Source of the DNA: Typhlomys cinereus
Lineage: Eukaryota; Chordata; Mammalia; Rodentia; Platacanthomyidae
NCBI GenBank assembly: GCA_023101885.1
Contig: JALPQD010000088.1
Location: 903,501 to 967,500, forward strand
Direction of reading: 5' to 3'
Length of the DNA: 64,000 bases
Positions 61,675-64,000 of this stretch are shown piece by piece; the first letter of the stretch is position 1; every line of letters starts with the position of its first letter. The notes below the pieces were generated by a model that searched no databases, was not told where the DNA came from, and was given only the letters and a program-made list of their open reading frames with translations. The translations under genes and the position numbers were made by a program.

Positions 61675-62690
61675 TACCAAACCCACCTCGCTCACCTAGA
61701 GACAATAATTGCAAGGATTATGAACAGGAGGGATGGGGTAGGAGGGTCACACCAGAAACAAGGAGAGAAGGGACCATGTTACAGCAGAGAAAATAGGCCT
61801 CCATCAAGGACTCAAATAAGTAATGAGGCATATGATTAAGTTCACAGACTTTTGTTCCTGATCATTTACTACTGAGGGGGTATGATATCACCAGAAGAGG
61901 AGGGCATATAGTCTGGCAGATAAAAAGTAACCGTTGTGCAAATTGGTGATAGACCCTTCCCTCACTGTGGTCTCCCACTTGTATTACATCTACCTTTGAA
62001 TGTGCTTTTATCGCAAGACTCTAGTTTAAGAGCTTTTTGTCTCTGGCCGGGGGTAACATACAATGCCCACCAGGATGGAGTGAAGGGCATTGCAGGAGCA
62101 GCAAAACTGCAAAAGAAAACCAACAAACCACAATCCAGAACTTCAGAGACTCTATATCAACCACCTAGAACTAGGCCAGCTTAATCTCTCCCCATCCTGA
62201 AGCTCAGGGAAATTTGCGGAAGAGGGGGCGGTAAGAGTGTAAGAGCCAAAGGATAGGAGGAGCAATGATATGTAAGTTACTCCATACAAGTTAGGGCTGA
62301 AGCAATCATAATTGGACTTTACATGCCCTGCGCATTGTCCAACACCCTATTGACCCCACAAAGTCCAGCATCTGCTAAAGGCACCAAGATCTTTGGAGGC
62401 AAGGGATTGGCAGACACAGCAGTGTTCCTATACCGAAGGGGAACACGGGAAAGTGTTTAGGGAAAGGCCACTGGGTCTTTGTACGTCATCGGAGAGGAGG
62501 ACCCAGAGGAAAATCAGGGATGCACAAGAAAGGACTCTCTGGGAATTGGTGCGGGAGGCACTGGGGGATGGGAAGGGAGGGGACTGCGGAGAAGGAACAG
62601 GTACGGGGGGAGGAGGAGGGAGGGAGGGAACTGGTGTACCCATTAAATTTGTATGAGCTGAAATAATAATAAAAATGTATTAATAAAAAA
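61675..62690 (+). mobile_element. L1 3'UTR and tail
   Basis: It has the G-rich purine tract (about 62550-62632), the 'cccattaaatttgtatgagc' end and a simple TAA/TA tail. It lies about 85 bp before the next L1. Confidence 0.9.
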
Positions 62691-62776
62691 ATATATATAT
62701 GATCTATTGGTGTCTCTGGCTTGTAGATATTGGTTTATTCATTCTTAGAACTATTGTTAATAAAACATTTTTTCTG

Positions 62777-64000
62777 CAAAAAAAAAAGTTGGTTCTTTGA
62801 AAAAATCAATAAGATTGATACACCCCTAGCTAAATTAACCAAAAGCTGGAGAGAGAAAACCCAAATTAACAAAGTCAGAAATGAATATGGAGTTATCACT
62901 ACTGATACCCAAGAAATCCAGAGAATTATAACATCATATTTCAAAAACTTATACTCTGTGAAGTTTGACAACACAAAAGAGATGGATGAATTTCTCAGTA
63001 AACACAACTTACCTAAATTGAATCAGGAAATTGTGAATTATTTAAATAGTCCTATAACATATAAGGAAATTGAGGAAGTAATCTTGAATCTTCCCACCAA
63101 AAATTGTCCTGGACCAGATGGATTCAGCACAGAGTTCTATCAGACATTTAAGGGGTTAATAATGCCAATACTCTTTAAACTGTTCCATCAAATAGCAAAG
63201 GAAGGAACACTACCAAATTCATTCTATGAAGCCCATATTGTTTTAATCCCAAATCCTAACAAAGACTCACTTAAAAAAGAAAACTATAGGCCAATCTCTC
63301 TGATGAACACAGACGCAAAGATTCTCAACAAAGTCTTAGCAAATCGGATTCAAAAACATATTAAAAAGATTAGTCACGGGGACCAAGTAGGCTTCATCCC
63401 TGGCACACAAGGTTGGTTCAACATACACAAATCAATAAATGTAATTCATCATGTAAACCAGTCCAAAGTCCAGACCACATGATACTCTCGATAGATGCAG
63501 AAAAAGCTTTTGACAAGATCCAACAGCCTTTTATGATCAAAACGCTAGAGACAGTAGGAATGGAAGGAACCTTTATCAATATAATAAAAGCTGGATACAA
63601 CAAGCCCACAGCAAGGATTATGCTCAATGGGGAACAATTGGAAGCATTCCCACTTTGATCAGGAACTAGACAAGGCTGTCCACTCTCACCACTTCTATTC
63701 AATATTGTACTTGAAGTCTTAGCTGAAGTCATAAGACAAGAAAGGGACATAAGAGGGATTCAAATCGGCAAGGAAGAAGTCAAGCTATCCCTATTTGCAG
63801 ATGACATGGTCTTATACCTGAGTAATCCCAAAAACTCCACCAGGAAGCTTCTGGAACTAATTGAGAAGTTCAGCAGGGTGGCAGGATACAAAATAAATGT
63901 GCAAAAATCAGAGGCCTTCCTATATTCCAAGAATAAAAGAAGTGAAAAAGCCTTGAGAGAAACCATCCCATTTACTATAGCCCCTAAAAAAATGAAATAC
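62777..64000 (+). pseudogene. Second young L1, ORF2 RT region (right edge)
   Basis: It starts abruptly in ORF2, just before the RT domain, and runs off the window. The frame to 63482 includes '[13 protein letters not shown]', '[10 protein letters not shown]', 'YRPISLMN' and '[16 protein letters not shown]'. A one-base loss near 63475 and a CGA-to-TGA change near 63656 break it. Later frames show '[11 protein letters not shown]' and an intact 'FADDMVLYL'. Similarity to the L1 at 59.7-60.2 kb is very high, about 98% by eye. The 3' end and TSD are not visible. Confidence 0.9.

Larger units (their letters stand above)
57148..62690 (+). mobile_element. Young full-length-type L1 with broken ORFs
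   Basis: 5'UTR (57148-57533), ORF1 (57534-58588), ORF2 (58639-61674) and 3'UTR (61675-62690). It is about 5.5 kb because ORF2 lacks 772 bp. It is very close to the copies at 20.8 and 62.8 kb and clearly younger than the L1 at 35.6 kb. I found no convincing TSD. Confidence 0.92.

Overview
The window looks like a stretch of rodent nuclear genome: an intergenic 'gene desert' built mostly from nested retrotransposons. I found no host protein-coding gene, tRNA or rRNA gene, CRISPR array, origin or other prokaryotic feature. The rodent call rests on L1 (LINE-1) copies in both orientations, tRNA-derived SINEs of the B2/B3 and B4 (ID+B1) types, ERVL-MaLR-type LTRs that carry TGTCAACTTGAC near their 5' end, and long CA/TG microsatellites. 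The young L1 3'UTR and 5'UTR sequences do not look like the mouse or rat ones I know. My best guess is a non-murine Myodonta rodent, possibly a jerboa relative; that is inference.

Layout. 0-2.3 kb: 3' end of a plus-strand L1 entering from the left edge. 3.0 kb: solo MaLR-type LTR inside an older SINE. 4.3 kb: short L1 with target site duplications (TSDs). 6.2 kb: old LTR with a primer-binding-site-like sequence. 7.0-7.7 kb: two old SINEs. 7.77-10.7 kb: minus-strand L1 carrying a plus-strand L1 inside it. 11.8-18.95 kb: nearly full-length, decayed minus-strand L1 with an LTR in ORF2 and a small inversion in ORF1. 20.3-22.5 kb: TG-rich repeat carrying an LTR, which carries a 5'-truncated L1 flanked by an exact 163-bp duplication. 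22.5-31.1 kb: mostly single-copy AT-rich DNA with SINEs, MIR and ancient L1 relics. 31.6-33 kb: old L1 3'UTR and an unusually long LTR. 35.6-44.7 kb: a full-length but dead plus-strand L1, split by a MaLR-type provirus with identical LTRs and by a B2-like SINE. 46.9-47.7 kb: LTR with a roughly 200-bp CTG-rich expansion. 49.3-57.1 kb: old L1, LTR and SINE relics. 57.15-62.7 kb: a young full-length L1 with a CpG-rich monomeric promoter but broken ORFs. 62.8-64 kb: a second young L1 running off the right edge.

The elements form a readable time series. Older L1s are interrupted by LTRs, SINEs and younger L1s, and many insertions keep TSDs that give their exact ends. All L1 ORFs seen are broken, so every coding entry is a pseudogene. 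I did not find a new multi-gene system. The most unusual signals are the 163-bp duplication around an L1, the identical-LTR provirus with a damaged 5' junction, the in-place inversion in an L1 ORF1, the CTG-expanded LTR, and two unrelated monomer types serving as L1 promoters.
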